Source of the DNA: Desertimonas sp963733085 | GTDB lineage: Bacteria; Actinomycetota; Acidimicrobiia; Acidimicrobiales; Ilumatobacteraceae | Assembly (NCBI GenBank): GCA_963733085.1 | Contig: CAVTBY010000006.1 | Span: 186,001 to 250,000, forward strand | Direction: 5' to 3' | Length of the DNA: 64,000 bases | Shown here: piece by piece, positions 7,603-17,600 of the stretch | Position numbering within the stretch: the stretch's first letter is position 1 | Layout: every line of letters begins with the position of its first letter | The notes under the pieces: model-generated | What the model was told of the DNA's origin: nothing | The model's database searches: none | The model's input: the letters and a program-made list of their open reading frames with translations, nothing else | Translations under genes and position numbers: made by a program

Positions 7603-9857
7603 GCAGCGATCCGGTAGTCGAGCGGCACGGTGTTGAGCGGGGCTCGCGGATCCAGCACGTTCGGGGGAATCGTCGTCCCCGACTCGACACGGCTGTACAC
7701 CGGCCTCTGCACCGTCACCGGTGGAGCCGGCGGTGCGGGCGGCGTTGTTCCCGTCGGCACCGTCGTCGGTGGCGCCTCCGGGCGAGCGAAGCCGCCGGGC
7801 TGCGCGGGGGCCGGAGCCGCCGGTGGAGCCGTCGCGTTGGGATCTACCACGGTCTCGTAGCCGGTCACGACGTAGATGCATTCGTTGCCGGGCAGGTACA
7901 GGCGCTGCGGCGCACGCGCGGCCGGCGGCGCCTCCCAGTCGTTGCCGGGAAGGAAGGCGTGGGCGTTGTTCATGTACGCCTGCCAGATCTGCGTCGGGTA
8001 CAACCCGCCCTGGACGCGTTCCTGGTCGAACTCGGGCACGTTCACCATCGGCGTGTAGGCGTCGGGATCGCCGACCCACACCGCCGTGGTGAGGTGGGGG
8101 GTGAACCCGACGAACCAAGCGTTGGTGTTGTTGACCTGGGTGCCCGTCTTGCCGGCGGCGGGAACGTTGAGCGGGTAGCGACGGCCGGTGCCACTGGTCA
8201 GAACACCCTTGAGAACGTCGATCTCTTGAAGGGCGACGCCGCGGTCGAGGACCTGGACCCCGGGGTCGTCGTGCGTGTAGACCCGCTCGCCCTGCCAATC
8301 GTCGATGTACTCGACGTAGTAGGGCTCCATGTGCAAGCCCTCGTTGGCGATCGTCTGGGCGCCCGAAGCCATGTCGAGCGGTGACATCGGGTTGGCCCCC
8401 GTCGCCAAGGCGGGGAACGGCTGCAGCGGTTCGCGATCGGTCTCCGGCTGGCCCTCGTACAGGTACGGCGACTTGGCCATCGCGTAGGTCATGTGGACGA
8501 CACGGTTGAGCCCGACGATCTGGGCGAGGCGGGCATAGGCGCAGTTGATCGAGTACACCGTCATCGCCCGCAGCGAGTCCGGCTCGCGGCTCACGGCGTC
8601 GCTGATCTCGAACGGCTCGGTCGGGTCACCCGGATTGGGCAGCACACACGGCCGCCGGCCGTCGATGACGTCGTCAGGGGCCGCCCCGGCCTGGAGGGCG
8701 GAGGCGAGAATGAACGTCTTCTGGCTCGACCCGGTCTGGCGGGGGGCGAGGGCCATGTTGACCTCGTTCTCGCCGGGCACGAACCCGCGCCCGCCGACCA
8801 TCGCCACGATCGCCCCCGTGTCCGTGTTCAACGACACCATCGCCGCGTCGAAACCCTGCTGCGTGTCGGGGAGTAGGTCGCGGGCCTGCTCGGCCATCTG
8901 CTGGAAGCGGGGGACGAGCGTCGTGTGGATCTCGAGGCCGCCGCGGTACAGCGCCGCCTCGCGCTCTTGGAACGTGTCGCCGAGGATGTTGGAGCGGTTG
9001 AGCAGGTAGTCGCGCAGCGCCTCGGTGTAATAGGTGCGCGGCAACTCGGGCTGGTCGGCCCGCTGCGACTGGGCGCGCACAGGGATCTCGAACGTGTCAA
9101 GTGTGGTCTGGCCCTCGACCTCGGTCATCTCGCCGGTGTCGACGAGGAGGTCGACGACCTGGGCGAAGCGGGCGCGGCTGCGGTCGGGGTTGTCGATCGG
9201 GTCGTAACCCGACGGCGAGCGCACCAGCCCGGCGAGGAAGGCGGCCTCGACGAACGTCAGCTGGTCGACGGGCTTGCCGAAGTACACCTCGGCGGCGGCC
9301 TGCACGCCGTAGGCGTTGTTGCCGAAGAACACCGTGTTGAGATAGCGCTCGAAGATCTCGTCCTTGGTGTACTGATTCTCCAGCATCATCGCGTAGTGGA
9401 TCTGCAGGGCCTTGTAACGGAAGTTGCGGTCGATGCCACCGAGGAACTCGTTCTTGGCGACCTGCATGGTGATCGTCGAGGCGCCCTGCTGGGGGGCATC
9501 CGACGCGACGTTCGACAACATGGCGCGAACCAGGCTGCGGGCGTTGACACCGTTGTGGGAGTAGAACTCGCGGTCCTCGACCACGAGGAAGGCGTGGCGA
9601 ACCGGCTCGGGAATCTTGGCCAGCTCGATCGGCTGGCTGTTCTGCCGCTGGAACGAGGCGATCATCGTGCCATCGGCGTCGTAGACGTGGGTCGGGCGGG
9701 CGAGCGGCTGCAGGGCGGGCAGTGTGAGCGGCTCGCCGTCCCATGAGTTGGCGACTCCCCACACCCGGGGGGCGATCGCGACGATTACCGCGCCGAACAG
9801 CAGGGCCGCGGCGAGGGCGATGACGCCAAGCCGACAGATCCAGGTGATCGCGCGCAC
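7596..9857 (-). CDS. Class A penicillin-binding protein (glycosyltransferase/transpeptidase)
   Basis: This is a 753-residue bifunctional peptidoglycan synthase. The order is an N-terminal membrane anchor (residues 8-30) and a GT51 domain with VEDREFYSHNGV and QGASTITMQVAKNEFLG. The transpeptidase domain follows, with the catalytic SxxK (TGSSQKTFILASAL), the SxN motif (YSINCAYA) and KTGTQVNNTNAWFVG. The Pro/Ala/Thr-rich tail is typical of actinobacterial PonA proteins. The enzyme polymerises lipid II and cross-links stem peptides on the outer face of the membrane and would bind beta-lactams. The gene is intact and is followed on the same strand by the zinc-ribbon gene. The LLM oxidoreductase starts 16 bp away on the opposite strand. 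Confidence 0.95.
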   Translation of the reverse strand: MRAITWICRLGVIALAAALLFGAVIVAIAPRVWGVANSWDGEPLTLPALQPLARPTHVYDADGTMIASFQRQNSQPIELAKIPEPVRHAFLVVEDREFYSHNGVNARSLVRAMLSNVASDAPQQGASTITMQVAKNEFLGGIDRNFRYKALQIHYAMMLENQYTKDEIFERYLNTVFFGNNAYGVQAAAEVYFGKPVDQLTFVEAAFLAGLVRSPSGYDPIDNPDRSRARFAQVVDLLVDTGEMTEVEGQTTLDTFEIPVRAQSQRADQPELPRTYYTEALRDYLLNRSNILGDTFQEREAALYRGGLEIHTTLVPRFQQMAEQARDLLPDTQQGFDAAMVSLNTDTGAIVAMVGGRGFVPGENEVNMALAPRQTGSSQKTFILASALQAGAAPDDVIDGRRPCVLPNPGDPTEPFEISDAVSREPDSLRAMTVYSINCAYARLAQIVGLNRVVHMTYAMAKSPYLYEGQPETDREPLQPFPALATGANPMSPLDMASGAQTIANEGLHMEPYYVEYIDDWQGERVYTHDDPGVQVLDRGVALQEIDVLKGVLTSGTGRRYPLNVPAAGKTGTQVNNTNAWFVGFTPHLTTAVWVGDPDAYTPMVNVPEFDQERVQGGLYPTQIWQAYMNNAHAFLPGNDWEAPPAARAPQRLYLPGNECIYVVTGYETVVDPNATAPPAAPAPAQPGGFARPEAPPTTVPTGTTPPAPPAPPVTVQRPVYSRVESGTTIPPNVLDPRAPLNTVPLDYRIAAC

Positions 9858-9872
9858 GCAACGAGGCTAACG

Positions 9873-10856
9873 GTGGAGACCCTCGGGCTAGCGTCGCCGG
9901 GCGTGGGTGAGCCTGGGGATCCGCGTGACCGTCCGTTCCGCTTCGGCGTCCAGGTGGCAGCTCCGTACGACGCCAGAGGGTGGATCGAGCTGGCCCGCCA
10001 AGTCGAGGAGTTCGGCTATTCGACGTTCACGATGCCCGATCACTTCACCCAGCAGCTCGCGCCGATGCCGGCCCTGATGGCGGCGGCGGCGGCCACGGAA
10101 CACCTCCGCATCGGCGCCCTCGTGTTCGACAACGACTACAAGCATCCCGTCGTGCTCGCCAAGGAGTTGGCCACGATGGACGTGCTCTCGGACGGTCGCG
10201 TCGAGGTCGGCATCGGCGCCGGGTGGATGGCCAGCGACTACGAGGCGTCCGGAATCGACTACGACAGCCCTGGCGTTCGCATCGACCGCTTCGAGGAGGC
10301 GCTGGCGGTGATCAAGGGCTGCTTCGCCGAAGGGCCGTTCTCCTTCGCCGGCTCGCACTACACGATCAGCGACTACGACGGTCAACCACTGCCTGTCCAG
10401 CGGCCGCGGCCGCCGCTCCTCATCGGCGGCGGTGGGCCGCGAGTCCTGTCGATCGCCGCCCGTGAGGCCGACATCGTCGGCGTCAACGGGACGCTCACGA
10501 CCGGCGCGATCGGGCCGGAGGCATTGGCGTCGATGACCTACGAGACCGTTGCCGACCGCGTCGACGTCGTACGCCGGGCGGCGGGCGATCGCATCCGGGA
10601 CATCGAGCTGAACATCCGCGCGTTCTTCGTCAGCGTCACCGAGGACGCCGCCACCGTGATCGACAACATGGCGGCGTGGGTCAAGGTCGACGCGGCGATG
10701 ATCGCCGCCAGCCCGTTCGCCCTCGTCGGCACCGTCAACTCGATCACGGAGACGCTGCTGCGTCGCCGCGAAGAGCTCGGCTTCAGCTACGTGATCGTCG
10801 GCCCGGGTGAAGTCGAGTCGTTCGCCCCCGTGGTCGCCGCCCTTTCCGGGCGGTAG
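9873..10856 (+). CDS. LLM-class F420-dependent oxidoreductase (TIGR03621-type)
   Basis: This is a 327-residue luciferase-like TIM-barrel flavin/F420 enzyme. Family features are FRFGVQVAAPYDARGWIELA, the conserved strand GYSTFTMPDHFTQQLAPM, LRIGALVFDNDYKHPVVLAK, the loop LSDGRVEVGIGAGWMASDYE and PPLLIGGGGPRVLSIAAREAD. Proteins of this subfamily are abundant in actinobacteria, use F420 as cofactor and reduce unknown substrates; F420 use is a family expectation, not shown here. The start is GTG 9873; a GTG about 30 bp downstream would still leave the barrel intact. It is divergent from the PBP gene with almost no space, so the two promoters must overlap each other's coding start. Confidence 0.85.
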   Translation: METLGLASPGVGEPGDPRDRPFRFGVQVAAPYDARGWIELARQVEEFGYSTFTMPDHFTQQLAPMPALMAAAAATEHLRIGALVFDNDYKHPVVLAKELATMDVLSDGRVEVGIGAGWMASDYEASGIDYDSPGVRIDRFEEALAVIKGCFAEGPFSFAGSHYTISDYDGQPLPVQRPRPPLLIGGGGPRVLSIAAREADIVGVNGTLTTGAIGPEALASMTYETVADRVDVVRRAAGDRIRDIELNIRAFFVSVTEDAATVIDNMAAWVKVDAAMIAASPFALVGTVNSITETLLRRREELGFSYVIVGPGEVESFAPVVAALSGR

Positions 10857-10865
10857 CCCACATGG

Positions 10866-12086
10866 CTACAGCTTGCGGTCCTTTTCGATCACCGCGATGC
10901 CGCTGTCGCTCACGGTGAACAGCTCGCGGTCCTTGTCGGGCTCGTGGCCGATGCGGTACCAGTCGGGCACCTCGACGTTCTTGTCGATGATGCAGCGGTG
11001 CAGGCGGGCGCCGACGCCGACGCGCACGCCGGGAAAGAGGATGCTGTCGGTCACGTGGGCATCATTGGAGACGTAGCAGCCGGGAGCGATGATCGAGCGC
11101 TCGACGTGGGCACCCGAGACGATCGACCCCTGGCAGAGCAGGCAGCCGTCGACGTACGCCGGCTCCCAACCTGGGCCACGTGACACCTTCGCCGGCGGAT
11201 CGGCGCCGTGGTACGTGTACACCGGCCACTCGTCGTTGTACAGGTTGAACGCCGGCAGCGGGGCGATGAGGTCCATGTTGGCGATGTAGTACGAGTCGAT
11301 CGTGCCGACGTCGCGCCAGTAGCCACGCTCGCGGTCGTCCTGTCCGGGCACGATGTTGCGGGAGAAGTCGTAGACGTGGGCCACTCCCTCCTTGGTGAGC
11401 GCTGGGATGACATGTCCGCCGAGATCCGTGAACGTGCTCTCCCGCGGTGTCACGACATCGATCAGCGTCTGCGTGTCGAACACGTAGTTGCCCATCGAGG
11501 CGAGGCAGCGCTCGTCGTCGCCGGGCATCGTCGGTGGCTCGTCGACCTTCTCGTGGAAGTCGAGGATCAGGCCATCGACGTCGGACTCGATGACCCCGAA
11601 CTCTCGGGCTTCGTGCTTGGGCACGGGAATTGCCGCCACGGTGACCCCGGCACCGACGTCGCCTGTGGTGGTCGATCATCTGGCTGCGGGTCCATGCGGT
11701 AGATGTGATCGGCGCCGAACACACAGACGAGGTCGGGGTTCTCGTCGGAGATCAGGTTGAGGTTCTGGTAGATCGCGTCGGCTGAGCCGGAGAACCAGAA
11801 CGGGCCGCGGCGCATCTGCGCAGGAACGGGCGTGACGTACTGACCGAGCAGTGTCGAGAACCGCCAGGTCTGGCTGACGTGGCGGTCGAGGCTGTGGCTC
11901 TTGTACTGCGTCAGCACGACCATCTTGAGCAGGCCGGCGTTGGCGAAGTTGGACAAGGCGAAGTCGATCAACCGGTAGCTGCCGGCGAACGGCACGGCCG
12001 GTTTCGCCCGGTCGTTGGTCAGTGGTTGCAAGTCGCTTGCCCTCGCCGCCGGCGAGGATGATCACCAGGACTCGCGGTTCGGCCAC
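10866..12086 (-). CDS. glgC: Glucose-1-phosphate adenylyltransferase, three frame changes
   Basis: It makes ADP-glucose for glycogen. The N-terminus from GTG 12086 reads MAEPRVLVIILAGGEGKRL (nucleotide-binding loop). An extra base near 12032 moves the frame to QPLTNDRAKPAVPFAGSYRLIDFALSN. Near 11690 and again near 11650 the frame moves once more, to VTVAAIPVPKHEAREFGV, GYWRDVGTIDSYYIANMDL (sugar-phosphate site) and the C-terminal left-handed beta-helix (HVTDSILFPGVRVG). With those shifts repaired the protein is about 405 residues, normal for GlgC. All catalytic regions are present, so this looks like a working gene read through sequence errors. It lies directly downstream of glgA on the same strand. 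Confidence 0.9.
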
Positions 12087-12120
12087 GAGCCGAAACTAGC
12101 CGTGACTCTGGGTCGGCTCG
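12086..12120 (-). repeat. 8-bp inverted repeat between glgA and glgC
   Basis: CGAGCCGA at 12086-12093 and TCGGCTCG at 12113-12120 are complementary with a 19-base loop. They fill the short gap between the end of glgA and the start of glgC. It could weaken read-through between the two glycogen genes. It may also be chance in GC-rich DNA. Confidence 0.3.
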
Positions 12121-12121
12121 C

Positions 12122-13529
12122 CTACCGACTCGCCTCCTGGCGACCGGCGAGCCGTTCGTAGAGGTCGGCGTACTCGGCTGCCGGACGTGTCCACGACCAG
12201 TCGAGCTTCATACCTCGACCCGACGAGGGCGTTGCGGCGGCGGGCCGTCACCAGATGGCGCGACGCGCGGAACAACGCCGACGTGAACGCCACCGATGTC
12301 GCGGCCGGGGCCCGAAAGCCGGTGCCGTCGGACTCGAAGTCGGCGTCGGCCACGGTGTCGTGCAGCCCGCCGACGTCGGTCACCACGGGAATCGCCCCGT
12401 AGCGCATCGCTTGCATCTGCGTGAGGCCGCACGGCTCGAACCGGCTCGGGACGAGCAGGAGGTCGCCACCGCCGTGGAGGAGGTGGGCGAACTGCTCGTC
12501 GTAACCGTTGACGAACGAGAACCACTCCGGGTCGTCGCCGGCGGCGGCGGCCAGCCGCTCGGCGATGTCCGCCTCGCCGGAACCGAGGACGACGAGGCGC
12601 AGCGGGATCGAGCGCAGGATCGGCACGATCGGCACGAGGAGGTCGGCGCCTTTCTGACCGGTCAGCCGGGAGACCATGACGGCCAGCGGGACGTCGTCGA
12701 TCGGGAAGCCGGCCCGATCGCGAATCGCGTCGCGGTTCGCCGCCCTGGCCATCGTGCGCTCCGCATTCTTGGTCTGCGCCGAATAGTTCCTGACGAGAGC
12801 GGGATCGGTTTCCGGATCCCAGATCGTGGTGTCGATGCCGTTGAGGATCCCGCTGACCGCAGACCAGCGGTGCCGGAGCGCCCCGTCGAGGCCGAAGCCA
12901 CCGTCCGGCGTGAGGATCTCCCTGGCGTGGTTCGGTGACACGGCGACGATCGCGTCGGCCAGGGCGATCGCCCCGGACAGCGGATTGGTGCCACCGAACC
13001 ACTCGTAGTGCCCGCCCCGCGGGCCGAGGTGACGCAACCAGGCGCCATCGGTGAAGCCCTGATAGGCAAGGTTGTGCAGCGACAACACACTGGGGATCGA
13101 GCCGTCGACGGCGGCCAAGGTCGCACCTGTGTGCCAGTCGTTGAGGTGCACGATGTCCGGATTGCTCGACCGGATGATCGCGGCAACGGCCTGGCAGAAC
13201 GTGAGGAAGCGCCGATCGTTGTCCGGCCAGCCGTGCCCGTCGGGTTGGAGATACGGATGAGATCGCGCCAGACCAGGCGCTTCGACGATGCTGAGCTGCC
13301 CGACGTCGGGGTGCTTGCCGGTGTGAACCCGCGCCGGCCCCGCCCACGGTGGCACCGACAGCTCCTGGGTGACGGAGTCGGCGAGCTCGATGCCGCCGTA
13401 GTCCGGCATCACGACGTCGACGTCGACGTCGTGCCGGCGCAACTCGGCGACGAGTCCGGCGGCGGCCTGGGCGAGGCCACCGACCGACGCGATCGGCGCC
13501 AGCTCGGCGGTGGCGAACAAGACCCGCAC
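12122..13529 (-). CDS. glgA: Glycogen synthase (GT5), C-terminal frame change
   Basis: GTG 13529 starts MRVLFATAELAPIASVGGLAQAAAGL, the N-terminus of a GT5 ADP-glucose:glucan transferase. Other landmarks are VHLNDWHTGATLAAV, VSPNHAREILTPDGGFGLDG, ILNGIDTTIWDPETD, MVSRLTGQKGADLLVP and the acidic retaining-transferase motif SRFEPCGLTQMQAMRYGAIPVV. The usual K-x-G-G-L donor loop reads S-V-G-G-L here, without the lysine. Near 12210 the frame shifts; the correct end reads GMKLDWSWTRPAAEYADLYERL and stops at 12122, giving about 469 residues. Together with glgC downstream it forms a two-gene glycogen operon. Confidence 0.88.
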
Positions 13530-13565
13530 CTCCTCATCATGCCCGCCGGGAGTAACCTCCGCGCG

Positions 13566-14590
13566 ATGCGCTCCCGTCGAGTCCTCGCCGTGTCGACTCT
13601 CATCGTCACGTCGCTCGCCGGCGCAGCGCTCGACGCCCCGGCGGCAGCTGGTGACGGCGATGACCGCGACAAGAACACGTTGCTCGCCGAAGCACAGTTC
13701 CAGCTGTTCCTGCTGACCGCGAACTTCGAGCCGAGCGACATCACGTGCACTCGGCCGCCGATCCGCGACACCGCCGGCGAGCTGCTCTGCTACGCCCTCG
13801 TCAGCGATCGGGTGAGCGTCGCCGCCATCGCTTCGATGGAGTCGCCCGGTGTGTACGCATTCACACCGCTCAACAAGGTCGATCCCGCCGACCTCGATCA
13901 GCCGGTGGATGACGTGACGGCGCCCGAGCCACCACCGGTAGCGGAGCTACCGCCCACGACCACGGAAGCGCCGTCGCCGCAACCGCCGTCGTCCGAGCCG
14001 CCGTCGTCCGAGCCACCATCGTCGGAGCCACCATCGTCGGAGCCACCATCGTCCGAGCCACCATCGTCCGAGCCACCATCCTCCGAGCCAGCCGCCAACA
14101 CCGACGAGGCGATCCTCGACAGCATCGATTTCGCCGTTGCCGACGCCGACGGGCTCAGCTCGGTGCTGATGGACAACAACGAGTCGATCCAGTCACTCGA
14201 CACCCATCGCCTATCACGCGCCGACGTCGACGGTGCAGGTGACCGTCACCACCGACAGCCGCCGATCCGGCCGCCCGCGACGGTGTCGCCTTCTTCGTCA
14301 CCGACGTGATGGCCTACCTGTGGGAGCAGAGCCGAGCCGACCAGACAACCCGACGCGACGATCCACCCACGGCTGGAGGTGACCGTCGACGAGGTGATCT
14401 ACGGCAGCGCCTTCGACGTGATGGTCGCAGGTCGCCGACTACACGATCACCGAGGGCGAGTGGCTGGAGATCGTCACCGGCAGACGCCGCGCTCGAAGCT
14501 CGCCGCGAAGCCTGTCTCGAAGCAAGCCTCCAAGCCCACGTCGAAGTGGGTTCCCAAGCTCGACGGTCGAAGCACATGCACGCTGCCTAG
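13566..14590 (+). CDS. Secreted two-domain protein, paralogue of 4683-5534, several frame changes
   Basis: ATG 13566 gives a signal peptide (MRSRRVLAVSTLIVTSLAGAALDAP). The first domain matches the gene at 4683 position by position (FEPSDITCTRPPIRDTAGELLCYALVSDRVSVAAI, with the same two cysteines). A Pro-Ser-Ser-Glu tandem repeat linker follows, then ANTDEAILDSIDFAVADADGL, equivalent to ADAAILALGEQ in the paralogue. Beyond about 14200 the frame breaks at least three times. Pieces in other frames (YHAPTSTVQVTVTTDS, DGVAFFVTDVMAYLWEQSRA, ATIHPRLEVTVDEVIYGSAFDV, VADYTITEGEWLEIV) continue the alignment to the C-terminus. It is either a pseudogene or, more likely given its neighbours, a gene with sequence errors. 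The function is unknown. Confidence 0.6.
13983..14087 (+). repeat. Seven 15-bp tandem repeats encoding Pro-Pro-Ser-Ser-Glu
   Basis: Seven head-to-tail copies of a 15-base unit (CCRCCRTCSTCSGAG) encode PPSSE repeats in the linker of the secreted protein. Neighbouring copies differ only at third positions or single bases, so the array probably expands and contracts by slippage. It works as an extended acidic spacer between the two folded domains. Confidence 0.9.
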
Positions 14591-14600
14591 ATTCGCGGCG

Positions 14601-17600
14601 ATGAACGTCGGCGACCTGGGGGGTCTGCGTCGAATCGCCATCGTCAATCGCGGCGAGCCGGCGATGCGCCTGATCCACGCCGTTCGGCGAACTTGCGGAT
14701 CGCCACCGGCCTCGATCTGCGGGCGATCGCCCTGCACACCGCCGCCGAGCGGGCCGCGATGTTCGTTCGTGAAGCCGACGAGGCCGTCTGCCTGCGATTC
14801 CGAGTGGTCCCGATGGGCCGAGGAGTCCATATCTCGATCTCGCCACGCTGGAGACGGCACTGGTCGCGTCGAAGGCCGACGCCGCCTGGGTGGGGTGGGG
14901 ATTCGTCGCCGAGCGCCCGGAGTTCGCCGAGCTCTGCGACCGACTCGGGATCGTCTTCGTCGGTCCTCGACCGGATGTGATGCGCAGCCTCGGCGACAAG
15001 ATCGGTGCCAAGCTGCTCGCCGAGCAGGCTGACGTACCCGTCGCGCCGTGGAGTGGCGGGTCAGTCGAGACGATCGCCGACGCCGCCGACCACGCGGAAC
15101 GGATCGGCTACCCGTTGATGGTCAAGGCCGCTGCCGGTGGTGGAGGCCGCGGCATCCGCCGCGTCGACGAGCCCGACCAGCTCGCCGCCGCCTTCGAGAG
15201 CGCCAGGTCGGAAGGCGCTAACGCGTTCGGCGACTCCACCGTGTTCCTCGAGGCCGTGATCACCGGCGCCCGCCACGTCGAGGTGCAGTTGATCGCCGAC
15301 CAGCACGGAACGGTGTGGGCCGCCGGTGTTCGTGATTGCAGCCTGCAACGTCGCAACCAGAAGGTGATCGAGGAGTCGCACTGCGTCGCGTTGACGGCGC
15401 AACAGGACGCCGACCTGCGCGCCGCCGCTGTCCGCCTGGCGACGCTCGCCGGCTACACCAACGCCGGCACCGTCGAGTTCCTGTACCAGCCGACGGGCGA
15501 GCGCTTCGCCTTCCTCGAGGTCAACACGCGGCTGCAGGTCGAACACCCCGTCACGGAGCTGACGACCGGACTCGATCTCGTCAAGCTGCAGCTTCACGTC
15601 GCGGCCGGCGGGCGGCTCGAGGGCACGGTGCCCGCGGCGACGGGCTATGCCGTGGAAGCGCGCCTCAACGCCGAGGACCCACAACGTGGCTTCGCCCCCG
15701 CTCCGGGGAGGATCGAGACACTCGTGCTTCCCGTCGGGCCAGGAATCCGTGTCGACACCGGCGTCGCCGAGGGCGACGTCATCCCGTCGGAGTACGACTC
15801 GATGATCGCCAAGGTCATCGCCTTCGGAGCCGACCGCGTCGAGGCGGTCGCCCGGCTCGGACGAGCACTGTCCCAACTGATCGTGATCATCCGTGGCGGG
15901 ACGACGAACAAGTCGTTCCTGCTCGACCTGCTCGAACGTCCGGAGGTGCGCCACGGAGAGGTTGACACCGGCTGGCTCGACCGGCTGACGGCCGCGGGCC
16001 TCCACCAACCAACGCGCCACGCCGACGTCGCCCTCGTCGCCGCCGCCCTCGACGCCGCCGACGAGCTCCACTCGATCGACCGCGATCGGTTCCTCAGTTG
16101 GGCGAGCCGCGGCCGGCCGCAACTCGACAGCCGGTCGTGGCCACCAGGTCGAACTCCGCCATGGCGCCACCGCGTACCGCGTCGACGTCCGTCGTGTGTC
16201 CCCTCGTTGCTTCGTGATCAGCCTCGGCGGCCAGTCGGTGGTCGTCGAGCGCAACCCACTCGGCCGGGCCCGCAGCCGGCTGACCATCGCCGGACGACCG
16301 TTCTCCGTCGTCTCGGCGATCGACGGAGTCACCCACCTCGTCGAGGTCGACGGCGTCACTCACCGCTTCTCCCGCGACGACGCCGGCATCGTACGCGCCC
16401 CGGCGAGCGCCCTCGTCGTCGCCGTCGACGTTCACCCCGGCGACGTCGTCGCTACGGGCGATCGAGTTGCCGTGGTCGAGGCGATGAAGATGGAGATCGC
16501 CATCAACGCCCCGATCAGCGGTGCGGTCAGTGAGGTGTTCGTCGCCCGCAATGTCCAGGTCGACGGCGGATCACCGTTGCTGCGCATCGAGCCGCGTGGC
16601 GAGGCCGCGGCCGACGCCGACACCGCGCCACCGATCTCCCTCGACGGGCTGATCGCCGACAGCGGCCAACGGTCAGCGACGGACGACCCGGAGGAGACGT
16701 TGCGGGCGTTCCTGCTCGGCTACGACGTCGAGCCCGCCGCGGCGCGGCAGGCGGCGGTGGCGCTCGGTGACTCCGCCGGCAGCATCGCCGGCATCCTCGA
16801 CGTTTTCGCCGATCTGACCGCGCTCGCGCCGGAGCGTCGTCCGAGCGACGACGAGGACGACCAACGCGCCCCGCGCGAGCACTTCAACCAGTACCTGCGA
16901 TCCCTCGATCCCGACCGCGAGGGCATCCCGACATGGTTCGTCGAGCGACTCGAGCGAGCCGTCGCCCACTTCGGACTCGAGGGACTGTCGCCCCGACCCG
17001 CGCTGTACGACGCCCTGATGCGACTCTTCGTCGCTCAGCAACGGATGGATGAGCAACTGACGGTCGTCACGACACTCCTCGAACGCCGCGCCGCCAGCCA
17101 CGACCGTGACGACGATGCCGGCTTGCGCGATGCCCTCGACCGAGTCATCGAGGCGACCCAGCGACGCCAGCCGGCGATGGCGAGCACTGCTCGCGGTGTT
17201 CGCCATCGACTCTTCGACCGTCCATTGATCGACCGGAGCCGATCCGAGGTTGCCAGAACGATGCGCGAGCACGCTCTGGCGATCGCCGGTCCCACAGCCC
17301 CGGCGAACTCAGCGGGCAGCCCCCACGAGGACGCACTCATCGCCTGCACGCTGCCGTTGACACCGGTGTTCAAGGCCGGCGGGCTGTTCGCCGAGACGGC
17401 TCATCCCGGGCCACTGCTCAGCGTGTTGACCAGTCGCTACTACAAGATCCGCGATCTCGACCCGCTGACCGAACTGACGGTCGACGGCTTCGAGATCGTC
17501 GCCTCCCGGTACCGGCGCCACCGAGCGCGCCGTGGTCGTGCTCGCGGCGCGAGCGACGTCTGGCGATGTCGACGGAGCGCTGGCCGCGGTGTCGGCCGCT

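Noticed and set aside
13983..14087. Tandem repeats considered as a possible CRISPR or VNTR outside genes
   Set aside because: Units are 15 bp, head to tail with no spacers, in frame within a coding linker (PPSSE), so it is a protein repeat.
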